The notes beneath the pieces are model-generated. The model saw only the letters and a program-made list of their open reading frames with translations. It was not told where the DNA came from and made no database searches. From contig JBGURX010000007.1 of NCBI GenBank assembly GCA_045132235.1, positions 1-64,000 of the forward strand: a DNA stretch of 64,000 bases. Reading direction: 5' to 3'. This document shows positions 1-8,887 of this stretch, one piece after another. Source of the stretch: UBA1756 sp045132235. Lineage in GTDB: Bacteria; Bacteroidota; Bacteroidia; Bacteroidales; WCHB1-69. Position 1 is the stretch's first letter. Each line of letters opens with the position of its first letter. The translations under genes were made by a program, and so were the position numbers.

Positions 1-33
1 TTCCACGTTGGGAACAATTTCTTGTTGTTTCAT
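1..33 (-). CDS. Partial gene at left edge (N-terminus only)
   Basis: Only the first 11 codons lie in the window (MKQQEIVPNVE), read leftward from an ATG at 33. The start is supported by a good Bacteroidota -7 box (TATATTTG) 43 bases upstream and by the absence of any other ORF between them. Too little is visible to name the product. Confidence 0.45.
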   Translation of the reverse strand, partial: MKQQEIVPNVE

Positions 34-75
34 GATTTTTAGATTGGGTTAGAAATTTAAATGAGTTAACGACTG

Positions 76-83
76 CAAATATA
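76..83 (-). promoter_or_regulatory. -7 box for the left-edge gene
   Basis: TATATTTG on the minus strand matches the Bacteroides sigma consensus TAnnTTTG. Transcription would start near 69 and run left into the partial gene. It lacks the inverted repeat found in front of the three island promoters to its right. Confidence 0.55.
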
Positions 84-295
84 CAACGGGAAGATCATTT
101 TCAAGGGGTGTTGGAAAATATTTCATTGAAAATCAATATCATAAAATGGCAGATTTCATCAAAAAGTTGTCGTTTTTTTACGACGAAATCACAAACGGGC
201 GAAAAAGTGCCATTTTTGTTCTGCCACATTTTTGCAGAGAAAATTTTGATTTCGGAGTTTTTTGATGTGAGGATGCAATTGTGTGAAAATGGGGG

Positions 296-324
296 TTTCG
301 CCGCTCACGCAGCGAGCGGCGAAA
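296..324. repeat. Perfect 11-bp inverted repeat (hairpin)
   Basis: TTTCGCCGCTC at 296-306 and GAGCGGCGAAA at 314-324 form a perfect GC-rich stem with a 7-nt loop. It lies about 160 bases past the end of the WYL operon. There is no T-run on either side, so it is not a standard intrinsic terminator. It could be a downstream RNA structure or a remnant of a palindromic repeat. Confidence 0.6.
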
Positions 325-482
325 TGGTGGCGGCGGCCAGTGCACACACCCGCGGCACGCTGGCAGGAAGATAGAACCTTGCAGCAGGTATGCCGCGGAA
401 GAACCGGCGGGTGGATAGGTGGTGAATAATAAAAGAGAGGGTAACGAAAAGTCCTGAGTATATTTAAACACGAGAACAGTGT

Positions 483-1490
483 TTAACTTCGGAGCACAGA
501 CTGAAATGCCTTAGCATCCTCGATGCGTTTCAAAACTTTTTCCTTCAATGATTCTGGGGCAAGTACCTTGATTTTGTCGGAATGGCTGAAGAGGAAAGTT
601 TCCAGTTCATAGTTGGGTATCAGTTTCAAAGTGAAGATGTTGTCGGGGCGTTTCCTCATCGACCAGTGAATGGGTTTGGTAAGAAAATAGCCCACATAAT
701 CATCTGCAACCTGCAGTGTTACAATTTCTTCCTTGGCATTGTCAGGGTGCGTTACACCGACAATATCGTCAAAAAACTCCGAGAAATCAATGTCGCTGTT
801 TTCGTGGAATTTGCCTTTCGTTTCTTTGACAGAGTTCATTCTGTCAAGAGCGGGATTGATAATTTTGTTGAATTCATCATGCCAACAGAGAAGAAACCAT
901 CTGTTGTTGTATTGCTTAAGGTAGTATGGCGACACTACCATTTCCTGTGTTGGCTTATTGAAAGCTGTGTATTTGATTTTCAGCAGCTTCTTCGACACGA
1001 TGGCATCGAACAGTGGTGAAAAGAATTTCAGCCCTTTGAGGTCGATATTTTGGTCAAAGCCTACGACAGCGGCGGAGCTGCGGTTGATCTCGAAGGTGGA
1101 TTCCAGTTTGCCAATCACCTCCTCCATCCACTCAAAGTTGGGAAGGCCTTTGAAACGACCGAGCATGGCGATGGCATCGGCCAACTGCTGGGTTTCCGTA
1201 GCGTTGATAGGTTGTTTGCGGATGGAAAAATCGCGATCTGAGTAACGATAGTAAGTTTTTCGCCCATCGCGGATTCGGTCGATGGGCGCATCGTAGCCCT
1301 CAGGGCTCTCCATAAACTGAATGTCGTAAAAAATCTGCCGCCGCTGCACACCGGAGGTCTCAGGATCATTTTCTTCCAGTGCCTCGTTGCATGCATCAAT
1401 CAGGTTTTCAATGGTGTATGACTTATGCACGTTGCTCAAGCAGCGGTCAATGGCGAGGTATCGGATAACGGCGTTCTTATTGGTGGGCAT
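483..1490 (-). CDS. WYL-domain transcriptional regulator
   Basis: 335 aa. Residues 5-90 look like a winged-helix DNA-binding region. Residues about 160-235 are a WYL domain, with the tripeptide present as WFL (198-200), a preceding VSPYYL segment and a following PALDRM segment. WYL proteins bind DNA and sense ligands, often nucleotides or single-stranded DNA, and frequently control defence genes. This gene is the last of a three-gene operon, 19 bases after the response regulator. It is the only evident DNA-binding repressor in the island, so it is the natural candidate to bind the inverted repeats in front of three promoters at 6371, 8343 and 9014. That assignment is inference. Confidence 0.88.
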   Translation of the reverse strand: MPTNKNAVIRYLAIDRCLSNVHKSYTIENLIDACNEALEENDPETSGVQRRQIFYDIQFMESPEGYDAPIDRIRDGRKTYYRYSDRDFSIRKQPINATETQQLADAIAMLGRFKGLPNFEWMEEVIGKLESTFEINRSSAAVVGFDQNIDLKGLKFFSPLFDAIVSKKLLKIKYTAFNKPTQEMVVSPYYLKQYNNRWFLLCWHDEFNKIINPALDRMNSVKETKGKFHENSDIDFSEFFDDIVGVTHPDNAKEEIVTLQVADDYVGYFLTKPIHWSMRKRPDNIFTLKLIPNYELETFLFSHSDKIKVLAPESLKEKVLKRIEDAKAFQSVLRS

Positions 1491-1509
1491 AAATATGGAG
1501 TTCAGAAGA

Positions 1510-2724
1510 TTAAATTATTTCGTATCGAGCGAATTTAGGGTATTTTGTGTTCGTCGCCTTGTCTGTATTATCGGCAATCTTTGTTATAACAACTTCTTTC
1601 CCAATATCATCCCTACAACATCGTATGTAATAATTCCCAGCGTGCAAAATACCATTTTCATCTTTCTCAATTATATACCTTTGATGGTCAACTTGCTCGG
1701 TTCGCCTATTATTTGTTTCAGCTTGCTGTTCTTCATGCCTTTTTTGTTTTTCATTCTTTTTTTGCAAGAATGTATCTACTAAAGGTTTCGTGATTTCTAA
1801 AGTTTTTTCAACATCTGGATGAGCGTCTATAAAATTCTTCAACCATACTAAAGAGCTGAAAACAGTATAAATCAGTGTTGTTAAAAGAAATGGATTTTTC
1901 CCTTTTTTAACGGTTTCTACTACCTCTTTATATTGGTGAGAGCCCTCCTGCATTATGGAAAAAGTATCAATTAAATTTTGCGCATAGATAGGCACCAATT
2001 TTTGTATTCGTCCCCCTTGACACAAAAATTTAGGCCTATCGTTGGATTCATAATTATCAATTGGCCCCACACCGATAGGAGTAAGATTGATGTCTGTACA
2101 AACCTTAAAAAAAGAAGCCATGATTTTGCGCGTGGAATTAAAGATATCATCATTAGTATTCTCTCCATTTTCGATATAGAAGCAATGTTTCAACAGATCT
2201 TTTTCAAATGTTTCGGGGAATCCATATCTTGAATCACAGATGGAGAATAGATCCTCATACTTCATTCGGATACGAGTTTCTTTTTTCCGTAATGCTGCAT
2301 CCTTAATAGCTTGAACTAAATTGTCCATATCAGCCCCTCTTCCTTTTTTATATATTCGTCCAATGTCAGAATACGTACTATAAGTTTCATAAAAGTGGGC
2401 ATTGGATCTTAAATCAGGCTGCCCAGTATAGATAAATGAAGGAATATGCTTTCCCTTGGCCTCCAATCCTTGCAAACAAGCATGCACACGAGCTAATCCT
2501 TTAAGATTTGTATCTTCACTTTTTTCATCTTCATAGAAACGAGCATCCATTATTACCGCATCAAACTTATCTGGGTCTTTAAGTTTCTCAATAGCATCTT
2601 TTGCATTTGTGCTCGGAATGATAGTAATGCCATTATTACCGAAATGGTCTAATGTATAATTAATTCCATTATTAAAACCATTTAAGTCATCATCAACCCA
2701 TAACACTTTTAATTCTGTATTCAT
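1510..2724 (-). CDS. Response regulator with REC domain and unknown output domain
   Basis: 404 aa. The N-terminal 140 residues are a receiver domain: acidic cluster DDD at 11-13, phosphoacceptor D60 in VIMDARF, T100 in FIYTGQ and a lysine at 126/127 in IYKKG. Residues about 145-330 form a mostly helical region I do not recognise. It is not a known HTH, GGDEF or LytTR output. It is followed by a Q/E/K-rich linker and a short beta-rich tail. It starts 15 bases after the kinase gene ends, so it is the likely partner of that kinase. AT-rich like the kinase gene. With no DNA-binding output visible, it may act through protein contacts or an enzymatic C-terminus. Confidence 0.85.
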   Translation of the reverse strand: MNTELKVLWVDDDLNGFNNGINYTLDHFGNNGITIIPSTNAKDAIEKLKDPDKFDAVIMDARFYEDEKSEDTNLKGLARVHACLQGLEAKGKHIPSFIYTGQPDLRSNAHFYETYSTYSDIGRIYKKGRGADMDNLVQAIKDAALRKKETRIRMKYEDLFSICDSRYGFPETFEKDLLKHCFYIENGENTNDDIFNSTRKIMASFFKVCTDINLTPIGVGPIDNYESNDRPKFLCQGGRIQKLVPIYAQNLIDTFSIMQEGSHQYKEVVETVKKGKNPFLLTTLIYTVFSSLVWLKNFIDAHPDVEKTLEITKPLVDTFLQKKNEKQKRHEEQQAETNNRRTEQVDHQRYIIEKDENGILHAGNYYIRCCRDDIGKEVVITKIADNTDKATNTKYPKFARYEII

Positions 2725-2739
2725 ACTAATGTGATTTAA

Positions 2740-5700
2740 TTATAATATATTGAAAATCAATTCATAACAGGTTGGAAATAATTCACTAAAAGCAGTATAA
2801 AGTTGAAATTTTGCGTTGAAATACTGCATTATCCGAGATATGTCATATCCCCCGATTCCATCTCCCGCATTTTGTCCTGCTTTTCGTCCTCTTAATATGA
2901 AATCTGCATGTGTGAAACCTTCAGGAAAGGGTTTGCCATTATTTTTAATTCTAATAATGAATTTGTCAGTTTCAACAAACTCATCTATTTCTACAATATT
3001 GCTGGTTTTCTTTTCGTATGAAAAAGCATGTTTTTCCGCATTAACAAAAATGTTTCCGATACAGATTTGTAGTAGAACAAGATTCACAGTTACTTTCTTT
3101 TTCAAATTTGGATCACCAGAAGATAGTGTTCTTCCTTTTTTTATAGAATAAGTACCTGTTTCAAAATCCAGATAACGAATAACACTTTCAATGTCAATAG
3201 CAGAGAGAGCGTATTCTTCAAGATTTTTTATTTCCCCTTCAGAAAAAAGAACAGAGATGTAGTCAACTCTTTCTTTTAATTTTTTGATACAGTTTTCAAT
3301 CGTATAGCCAGATCGTTGACTAACAATAGTATTGAGATAATTATTTTTTTGACAACAATCTTTAAGGAGCCTTATTATTGCATGAATTTCCATCATAGGA
3401 GCTCCAAGTGAATGTCTTATGGATCGAAAATCATTTTCACGGAGATTTACCGCCTCTATTAGCCGGTCGTCCATTTCTTTTATTTTGTCCTCTAAAATTT
3501 TCTTTTGGGCACATTCAACACATTCTCTCTGCTCTTCGGGAGAAGAAACTTTCACAAGTACCGTGTCAACATCCTCCTTCTTGATGATGGTTGACAAATG
3601 ACACCTCATGTATAGCTGGTTCTTTGAGTAGGGATGACACAAAACCCACGTTAGATACATAGGGTCAACCATGGACATATTGATAGTATATGTATAGTAT
3701 CTATCACAGTCAATAAAGATTGGATCTTCGTTTGTCGCCTTACACAAAATTGGTTGAAAACGAGATGTGTCATCTGGCAAAATAAATACATCCGAAGTGA
3801 ATTTTCGATGCTTTGAAGACAGTTCCCCCATCGAATATTGTTTGGAATCTTTGATGCAATCTAAATAATCATATGACATTTTGCTTTCAAACAAAAGGCC
3901 TCGCAAATCAGGAGTGCGTTCACCCTTTATAGGTTGTAAGATTTGGGAAAGAGAATAAGATTCCCCACCATAAGGGAAAATTTCGCTGGGATATGCAAAT
4001 TGATATTGATTCGTTAACTGTTCATATTCTATAGTATCAAAATACCTGCCTTCACCATTGTATTGAGCTGACTCTATCGTATCAAACGCATCCTCAATCC
4101 GGAATTTATTGTCTTGTGAAACAAATGAAGTGAGGTCAAACTCATCAATGCGCCATTTTGAAGTCTTGTTCAAAATCAATACGAGTGTACGTAATTTTTC
4201 TTTCCCATAGATGCTGTCAGGAAGGTATATGATGGTATCTAACCATCTATTGTCAATGATATGATGGAGAATGTTTTCGTATGGCTTGCAATACAGGAAA
4301 TCTGCGGAAAGAAACAGCACTGCCTTTGCATTATCGGAAGACGAGTCAAAAGTATGGCAGACCTGTTGGATACTTTCTGCGTACGCTGTCATGGATTCCA
4401 TTTCTGAACCACGGCGGAGAGGGGGAAACGAGATAATCCTATCGTACTTCTTTCCTTTTATCTCTTTTTCCCGTATTCGCCCACCATTGTTGCTGTATTC
4501 AATTTTCAGTTCGTCAATGGTTGATAGCAAATTGTCTTTTTCAATTCCGATATAGACAAATTCCTTTGACTCAGGAATAAATTCGCCATACCCAGCAAAA
4601 GGATTATATATGACCTTTTCTCTTTCCTTGCCAAGGAGCCTCAGACCAAAATTCGCTAACTCATCGGGCATAATAATATTTCCGGAAGAAATACTGTCCC
4701 TGTACAATGATAGAAGAGCATGGATGGTTTGTGGAATATTGTCTAACAGTACTTCTTCTTCACCATTTTCAAATACAATGGGAAATTTGCTTTCCAAATC
4801 AAATCCAAATCTGGCATATTTCGCAATACTGTATATTAATTCGGAAAAGATATCCGAAAAGTCGTTGTCAAGCAAATGTCTATTAAATACAGTTCTCACA
4901 ATGCCAGAAACATTTGTTCCGTTCAACTTGAAATATCTATTGTATATTGTCTCAAAGCGATTGTGTGCCAGTTCTTCGAATGGGATTTCTCTTATATGTG
5001 GGGCATTTGCATTGTTCTTTATTTCAGACAACAAAAGATCTTTTTGTTGTCTGTTGTAATTAGGACGAATGGAGTCAGAATCCTTAAAAAAAAGATGATT
5101 GGCTTTGACAAAACACATGGAATCTTTTGTTTTTGCTAAATTGTAAAACAATATGGTACAATCAGCAAAAACAATGATTTTTTCTATAATACCATTCTTT
5201 ATGTGTTGAATTTCTTTGTCATGGAATAAAAAATCATTTAATCCAATGCTGAAATCTATTGATATGAACCTTCCGGTTTGAGGGTCAATCCGATTGCTCA
5301 ACAAATATTCGTAGTTATAATTACTGCCCCATTGGATGAATAGATCTGTTTTTTTACCACATGAATCAATGGCTTCTTCTATATCAGCATATTCATTGTT
5401 GAAACTTGGCGCAATAAAATAGCCGTCATTGCTAATCGAACAGAAAGCGTCAAAAATGATATATTGAATAATTGAACTTTGTTTCTGTTTATATTGTAAT
5501 CTTTCGTAGAATAATACTTCTTTTCCTGAAAATCTCGACGCGATTTCTTCAGCTGATATTGCAATTACGTTTTTGAATGAACCACCATCGGGTAGAAATA
5601 ACAATTGGTGGCACCCCAAAACTTGTGCAATTTTATTTTCATCGCTTGGCAAATCTATAGCAACAAATTCACCTTCTTTGAGTTTTAAATTGTGAAAAAG

Positions 5701-6333
5701 CAAATCATAGTTCTCATAAACATGAGAATGCGGGGCAAAATAATCTACAATCTGAGGATAGTATTGCAAATATGACTTTTCTGGTATCATATTTATAACA
5801 TCTATCATACTTCGAAGTAGTCCATTAAAACACGATGATTCCCATTGTTTAATATGCTCATCTACATTGGGATTGTCATGGACAGTATCGCTTGTATAAT
5901 CATGCATTACATAGTCTACTACTGGGAAATAGTCACGGCAAAAGGCTATCAGGAACTTTTCAAGAAATTGTAGGATGGTTTTAGAATGTTCATTTTCATG
6001 GATTTTTGATGCATATACCTTACGGAAATTATTCACTTCGACTTCAGTTTTTTTCTTGTCAAATCCAATGTAACTATTATCCATGTGAAATCGAGAGTAA
6101 CCATATTTATAGTATGTGGAGAAAGCATCGGATTTTAGTACATCCATCAAAGCATAAAGGCAATCATACCTCTTCAAATACAAAAGAATAAACTTTATTG
6201 CAGTTGCTGTATAAATATCCTTGGGGTGCTCTTCATCGTCAAGAGATTTTGGAATTCTTTCAGCTATTTTATCTGACAATTCGTCCAGCTTGTCTAATTT
6301 TGCAATAATCTCGTCAAAAGTCATATTCACCAT
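2740..6333 (-). CDS. HsdM/HsdS-like methylase fold fused to histidine kinase
   Basis: 1197 aa from ATG at 6333. An in-frame TTG further upstream lies inside the -7 box and cannot be the start; ATG at 6324 is an alternative. Residues about 500-730 resemble the N6-adenine methylase HsdM: a SAM-site-like NPFAGYG (577-583), a degenerate motif IV SFPPL (635-639, instead of NPPY/F) and the usual IIYLPDSIYG segment that follows. Residues about 793-930 resemble an HsdS target-recognition half, ending in SSPEEQRECV. A coiled coil then leads to a histidine kinase: H974 in RHSLGAP, N-box around N1098 and G-box GDGIGG (from 1158). No membrane segments, so a cytoplasmic sensor. The N-terminal 480 residues are unassigned. 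First gene of an operon with the response regulator and the WYL protein. Confidence 0.8.
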   Translation of the reverse strand: MVNMTFDEIIAKLDKLDELSDKIAERIPKSLDDEEHPKDIYTATAIKFILLYLKRYDCLYALMDVLKSDAFSTYYKYGYSRFHMDNSYIGFDKKKTEVEVNNFRKVYASKIHENEHSKTILQFLEKFLIAFCRDYFPVVDYVMHDYTSDTVHDNPNVDEHIKQWESSCFNGLLRSMIDVINMIPEKSYLQYYPQIVDYFAPHSHVYENYDLLFHNLKLKEGEFVAIDLPSDENKIAQVLGCHQLLFLPDGGSFKNVIAISAEEIASRFSGKEVLFYERLQYKQKQSSIIQYIIFDAFCSISNDGYFIAPSFNNEYADIEEAIDSCGKKTDLFIQWGSNYNYEYLLSNRIDPQTGRFISIDFSIGLNDFLFHDKEIQHIKNGIIEKIIVFADCTILFYNLAKTKDSMCFVKANHLFFKDSDSIRPNYNRQQKDLLLSEIKNNANAPHIREIPFEELAHNRFETIYNRYFKLNGTNVSGIVRTVFNRHLLDNDFSDIFSELIYSIAKYARFGFDLESKFPIVFENGEEEVLLDNIPQTIHALLSLYRDSISSGNIIMPDELANFGLRLLGKEREKVIYNPFAGYGEFIPESKEFVYIGIEKDNLLSTIDELKIEYSNNGGRIREKEIKGKKYDRIISFPPLRRGSEMESMTAYAESIQQVCHTFDSSSDNAKAVLFLSADFLYCKPYENILHHIIDNRWLDTIIYLPDSIYGKEKLRTLVLILNKTSKWRIDEFDLTSFVSQDNKFRIEDAFDTIESAQYNGEGRYFDTIEYEQLTNQYQFAYPSEIFPYGGESYSLSQILQPIKGERTPDLRGLLFESKMSYDYLDCIKDSKQYSMGELSSKHRKFTSDVFILPDDTSRFQPILCKATNEDPIFIDCDRYYTYTINMSMVDPMYLTWVLCHPYSKNQLYMRCHLSTIIKKEDVDTVLVKVSSPEEQRECVECAQKKILEDKIKEMDDRLIEAVNLRENDFRSIRHSLGAPMMEIHAIIRLLKDCCQKNNYLNTIVSQRSGYTIENCIKKLKERVDYISVLFSEGEIKNLEEYALSAIDIESVIRYLDFETGTYSIKKGRTLSSGDPNLKKKVTVNLVLLQICIGNIFVNAEKHAFSYEKKTSNIVEIDEFVETDKFIIRIKNNGKPFPEGFTHADFILRGRKAGQNAGDGIGGYDISRIMQYFNAKFQLYTAFSELFPTCYELIFNIL

Positions 6334-6354
6334 AGTCAAAGTTTTTTTCGTCTG

Positions 6355-6391
6355 CAAAAATACAATTTATTTGTGCAATATATTTGCACTC
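6355..6391 (-). promoter_or_regulatory. Promoter with inverted-repeat operator, kinase operon
   Basis: The -7 box TATTTTTG occupies 6362 to 6355. An inverted repeat TTGTGCA-N7-TGCACTC lies at 6371-6391, centred 19 bases upstream of the first base of the box, where the -33 region would be. The core GTGCAA-N5-TTGCAC is a perfect dyad. The same element at the same distance precedes two other island transcripts. Its position over the -33 region suggests repression. Confidence 0.75.
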
Positions 6392-6541
6392 TAATTCAAA
6401 AAATTGATAATTATAAACATTTAATAAATGGTATTTTACATAATTCAATCAACATGTGAGCAAAGGTTCTTGATAATGATTGTGTGATAAAATTTCCTGT
6501 TTTTGATGTTTTACTGTGATTTAACGGCATCCGGTTAGGTA

Positions 6542-7225
6542 TTATGCCGCTTTCAGATACGACCCAATCGGATTGTCATTTTCCCGCTCATGCAATGTCT
6601 TGCCGATGCAGACACCCCCGATGACAATGGCTCCCAAATCGGTGAGAACCTGTTTGTAACGCTGGAGAGTGCCGCCGGACGTGGTGACATCGTCAAAGAT
6701 CAGCACTTTTCTCCCCCTGAAATAATCAGAGTCAAGTCTGACAACAGGAATACCACTGCCGCCACAATGCTTCGGGGTGGCATCCTTGACATATTGGATG
6801 TGGGAGTAGGAGTTCTGCGCCCCTGTCTTTGCGCACAATAAAGTTGCGAAATCCTCAATGCGGCGCTGGTAATTGCATTGCGAGGAGGCAGGCACACAGA
6901 AAATGGTGACATTACTGATGGTTTCACCGAATGTCTTTTTCAAGACACCAGAGAGCAGCTCAACTACGGCTTTGGCTGCTAAAACATGCATCCCACGGGT
7001 AATGTCGCGCGAGGGGTCGTATTTGAAATTCCAGATGAGATGCCGTACAAGTGTTTCTTGTTTCGTGGGGCAGAATCCGTTTTTGCGATCCATCCACGCA
7101 GGATAGTAGTTGAGCAGGTAGAAGTATCGCATGCCACCTTCGAGTGTCTTCCAACCAGAGAAGTTGGCATTAATGGTGTGATTGTTGGAGGAAATGTTGT
7201 TTGCGGAATTGAAGGCAAAATTCAT
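6542..7225 (-). CDS. ComF-like phosphoribosyltransferase
   Basis: 227 aa. The PRPP-binding signature VLIFDDVTTSGGT is at 174-186 with the two aspartates at 178-179. An upstream FCVPAS...RRIEDFATLL segment resembles the ComF-type PRTase core. Type I PRTases transfer phosphoribosyl groups between PRPP and a base or other acceptor; the acceptor here is unknown. It follows the DprA-like gene by 57 bases on the same strand with no promoter between them, so the pair is probably one transcript. The stop codon overlaps a weak inverted repeat (AACGGCAT...ATGCCG) that may end transcription before the kinase promoter. Confidence 0.8.
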   Translation of the reverse strand: MNFAFNSANNISSNNHTINANFSGWKTLEGGMRYFYLLNYYPAWMDRKNGFCPTKQETLVRHLIWNFKYDPSRDITRGMHVLAAKAVVELLSGVLKKTFGETISNVTIFCVPASSQCNYQRRIEDFATLLCAKTGAQNSYSHIQYVKDATPKHCGGSGIPVVRLDSDYFRGRKVLIFDDVTTSGGTLQRYKQVLTDLGAIVIGGVCIGKTLHERENDNPIGSYLKAA

Positions 7226-7282
7226 AGGCCAAAGGGTTAAAGGTTAATAATTTGTTTGTTGGATTTCGGAATTTCTTGGTTA

Positions 7283-8296
7283 TTAAAACTTTATGGTAAG
7301 CTGCGTGTATTCCAGCGTGGAATTGCCATTGGCAACGGACGCTCTTGAGAGAATGCTTTCAATGGCTCTGTCCGCATTCTCGGCAGTAAGGTAGGTGGCG
7401 CCTCTGTCGGCCAGACACCTATTGCCTCGAACCTTTTCGCTGAGCATCAGCTGGTCGGACTTGTACTTGACGACGAACAAAGGTTTGCCTGCCGCAAGAG
7501 TTGCGTTGGCGGCGTGCATGGTACCGCCTTGCTCTCCCGTCTGAATCACAATGGTGGCTTGTGAAAGCCCTGCCTGAAGGCGGTCCCTTTCAACAAAGCG
7601 ATTCGGCATCACTTGCTCGCCAACAGGGTACTCTGAAAGAAGCAAGCCCCCGTTGTCAAGTATGGACTCTGCAAGCTCTGTGTTTTCAACTGGGAACACA
7701 GAGTCAAGCCCGTGAGCGAGGAAGGCGGTCGTTACACCATTGCCCTTCAAGGCGCCGCGATGCCCCGCACTGTCACAGCCAAGCGCCAATCCGCTGACAA
7801 CATTAAACCCTTTCTCTGCGAATTTCTGTCCGAAGATTTCTCCGGCGCACACTCCCTCTGCCGTTGCATTTCTGGTTCCCACGATGGAGACGGCAGGCTT
7901 CTCAGTAACAGAAAGATTTCCTTTGTAGTAGAGGACAGCTGGAGGATCTGTTGTGCCTTTCTCCGCAACAAGTTCACGAAGAGCCTTCGGGAAGAGAGGG
8001 TCAAAGTAGCCAATAACACCGATACCTGCCTTTTCGGACTTTTCGAGAATGTCCATTGCGAGCCGCTCAGCATATTTAACCTCGGAAGCGGAGTACACCG
8101 GGAGTCGTTTCACACGGCCACATTCCCGAAGATCTTGCAGCACTTCAGCCATTTCATAGGCATTTCCAATAGTCAGCCCTTCGGCACAGTCTGCAATTTT
8201 CAGGGCGGTCTTTCGTCCGCACTTTTGCAATTGCATCAGTGTCAGAAGCTGCTTGGTCGTAAGTCCCGTTTTTTCTTTTGTTTCAGTCATATTCAT
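7283..8296 (-). CDS. DprA-like SLOG-fold protein
   Basis: About 337 aa from ATG at 8296 (8290 also possible; a TTG at 8329 lies inside the -7 box). A helix-hairpin-helix-like N-terminus is followed by the DprA Rossmann core: GTRNATAEG, VVSGLALGCDSAGH, a RDRLQAGLSQA segment and GGTMHAA. Housekeeping DprA loads RecA on single-stranded DNA in transformation. This copy has no evident C-terminal winged helix, sits among island genes and shares their operator, so an accessory role is more likely. SLOG proteins bind nucleotides, which fits the PRTase next door. Its substrate cannot be read from sequence. Confidence 0.82.
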   Translation of the reverse strand: MNMTETKEKTGLTTKQLLTLMQLQKCGRKTALKIADCAEGLTIGNAYEMAEVLQDLRECGRVKRLPVYSASEVKYAERLAMDILEKSEKAGIGVIGYFDPLFPKALRELVAEKGTTDPPAVLYYKGNLSVTEKPAVSIVGTRNATAEGVCAGEIFGQKFAEKGFNVVSGLALGCDSAGHRGALKGNGVTTAFLAHGLDSVFPVENTELAESILDNGGLLLSEYPVGEQVMPNRFVERDRLQAGLSQATIVIQTGEQGGTMHAANATLAAGKPLFVVKYKSDQLMLSEKVRGNRCLADRGATYLTAENADRAIESILSRASVANGNSTLEYTQLTIKF

Positions 8297-8326
8297 ATCG
8301 TTGTTTTTGTGTTCGTTTTGACGTTG

Positions 8327-8363
8327 CAAAAATAGATTGTTAGAGTGCAGTGTTTTTGCATTG
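8327..8363 (-). promoter_or_regulatory. Promoter with operator copy, dprA-like operon
   Basis: -7 box TATTTTTG at 8334 to 8327. The repeat GAGTGCA-N7-TGCATTG at 8343-8363 is centred 19 bases upstream of the box, as at the kinase promoter. The right half-site is less perfect than in the other two copies. Confidence 0.65.
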
Positions 8364-8368
8364 TAAAA

Positions 8369-8875
8369 TCAAAAATTCAACAACTCTTCATCTAAGTTGA
8401 TTTTTATTCGAGTTTTTGCCAGAATTATTGACCGACAATATTTGAAATAGGCCTCGTTAACCTTGTTCCGTGCACAAAAACAAGATTCCGTATCTGCTTT
8501 GGAATACAATGCGGTATTGCCTTCCACAAACAGGCCAACACAACCTTGATACTTCTCAGGAATGCGAATCATCAGGACCATTTTGTTCGGGTCTGACTCC
8601 AGCTTGTATGCCTTATTGAGGATGCCTTTACTTTCCATCCAAGCAATGGTGTTCTCGAGGGTGTATGTGGGTTGCTTAACTACTCTTAGAGGGTCAATAA
8701 CCACATGCAGGTAATCGTCTTTGTCGTATCTGGGATTGGTGAGGTCGTCAATGAAAACGGCTAACTTAAATATATCGTCCATTCTTTTCACATACTCTTC
8801 GCCATACAACCGCAGTATCGGGAAAACAAAACGGTAGGTGTTATTTATAATTACTTTGTCTCCTTTCAGAACCAT
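8369..8875 (-). CDS. Unknown 168-aa protein of the island
   Basis: 168 aa starting at ATG 8875. No signal peptide or membrane segment. I do not recognise a named family. The C-terminal half has the pattern VLMIRIPEKYQ...LFVEGNTALYSKAD, which recalls short unnamed proteins seen near phage-related and defence genes, but this is only a resemblance. It is the second ORF of the third island transcript, 12 bases after a 28-aa small ORF, and ends just before the operator of the dprA-like gene. Confidence 0.6.
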   Translation of the reverse strand: MVLKGDKVIINNTYRFVFPILRLYGEEYVKRMDDIFKLAVFIDDLTNPRYDKDDYLHVVIDPLRVVKQPTYTLENTIAWMESKGILNKAYKLESDPNKMVLMIRIPEKYQGCVGLFVEGNTALYSKADTESCFCARNKVNEAYFKYCRSIILAKTRIKINLDEELLNF

Positions 8876-8887
8876 AACAAATCAAAT

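Larger units (their letters stand above)
34..482. other. Intergenic stretch without a supported gene
   Basis: Apart from the leftward promoter near 80, a hairpin at 296-324 and a small AT-rich inverted repeat at 464-486 that overlaps the stop of the WYL gene (possible weak terminator), nothing coding is convincing. The ORFs here have no recognisable family and are rich in residues typical of shadow frames. Confidence 0.6.

Noticed and set aside
178..471. 97-aa minus-strand ORF near the left edge
   Set aside because: No promoter, includes a GC-rich hairpin and has shadow-like Pro/Arg/Ser composition.
2740..6333. A functional type I restriction-modification system
   Set aside because: HsdM- and HsdS-like parts are present but no HsdR nuclease/translocase gene is nearby, motif IV is degenerate and the protein ends in a histidine kinase.
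6334..6357. TTG start for the fusion kinase, and likewise TTG 8329 for the dprA-like gene
   Set aside because: Both codons fall inside the -7 promoter box, upstream of any possible transcription start; downstream ATGs at 6333 and 8296 are used.
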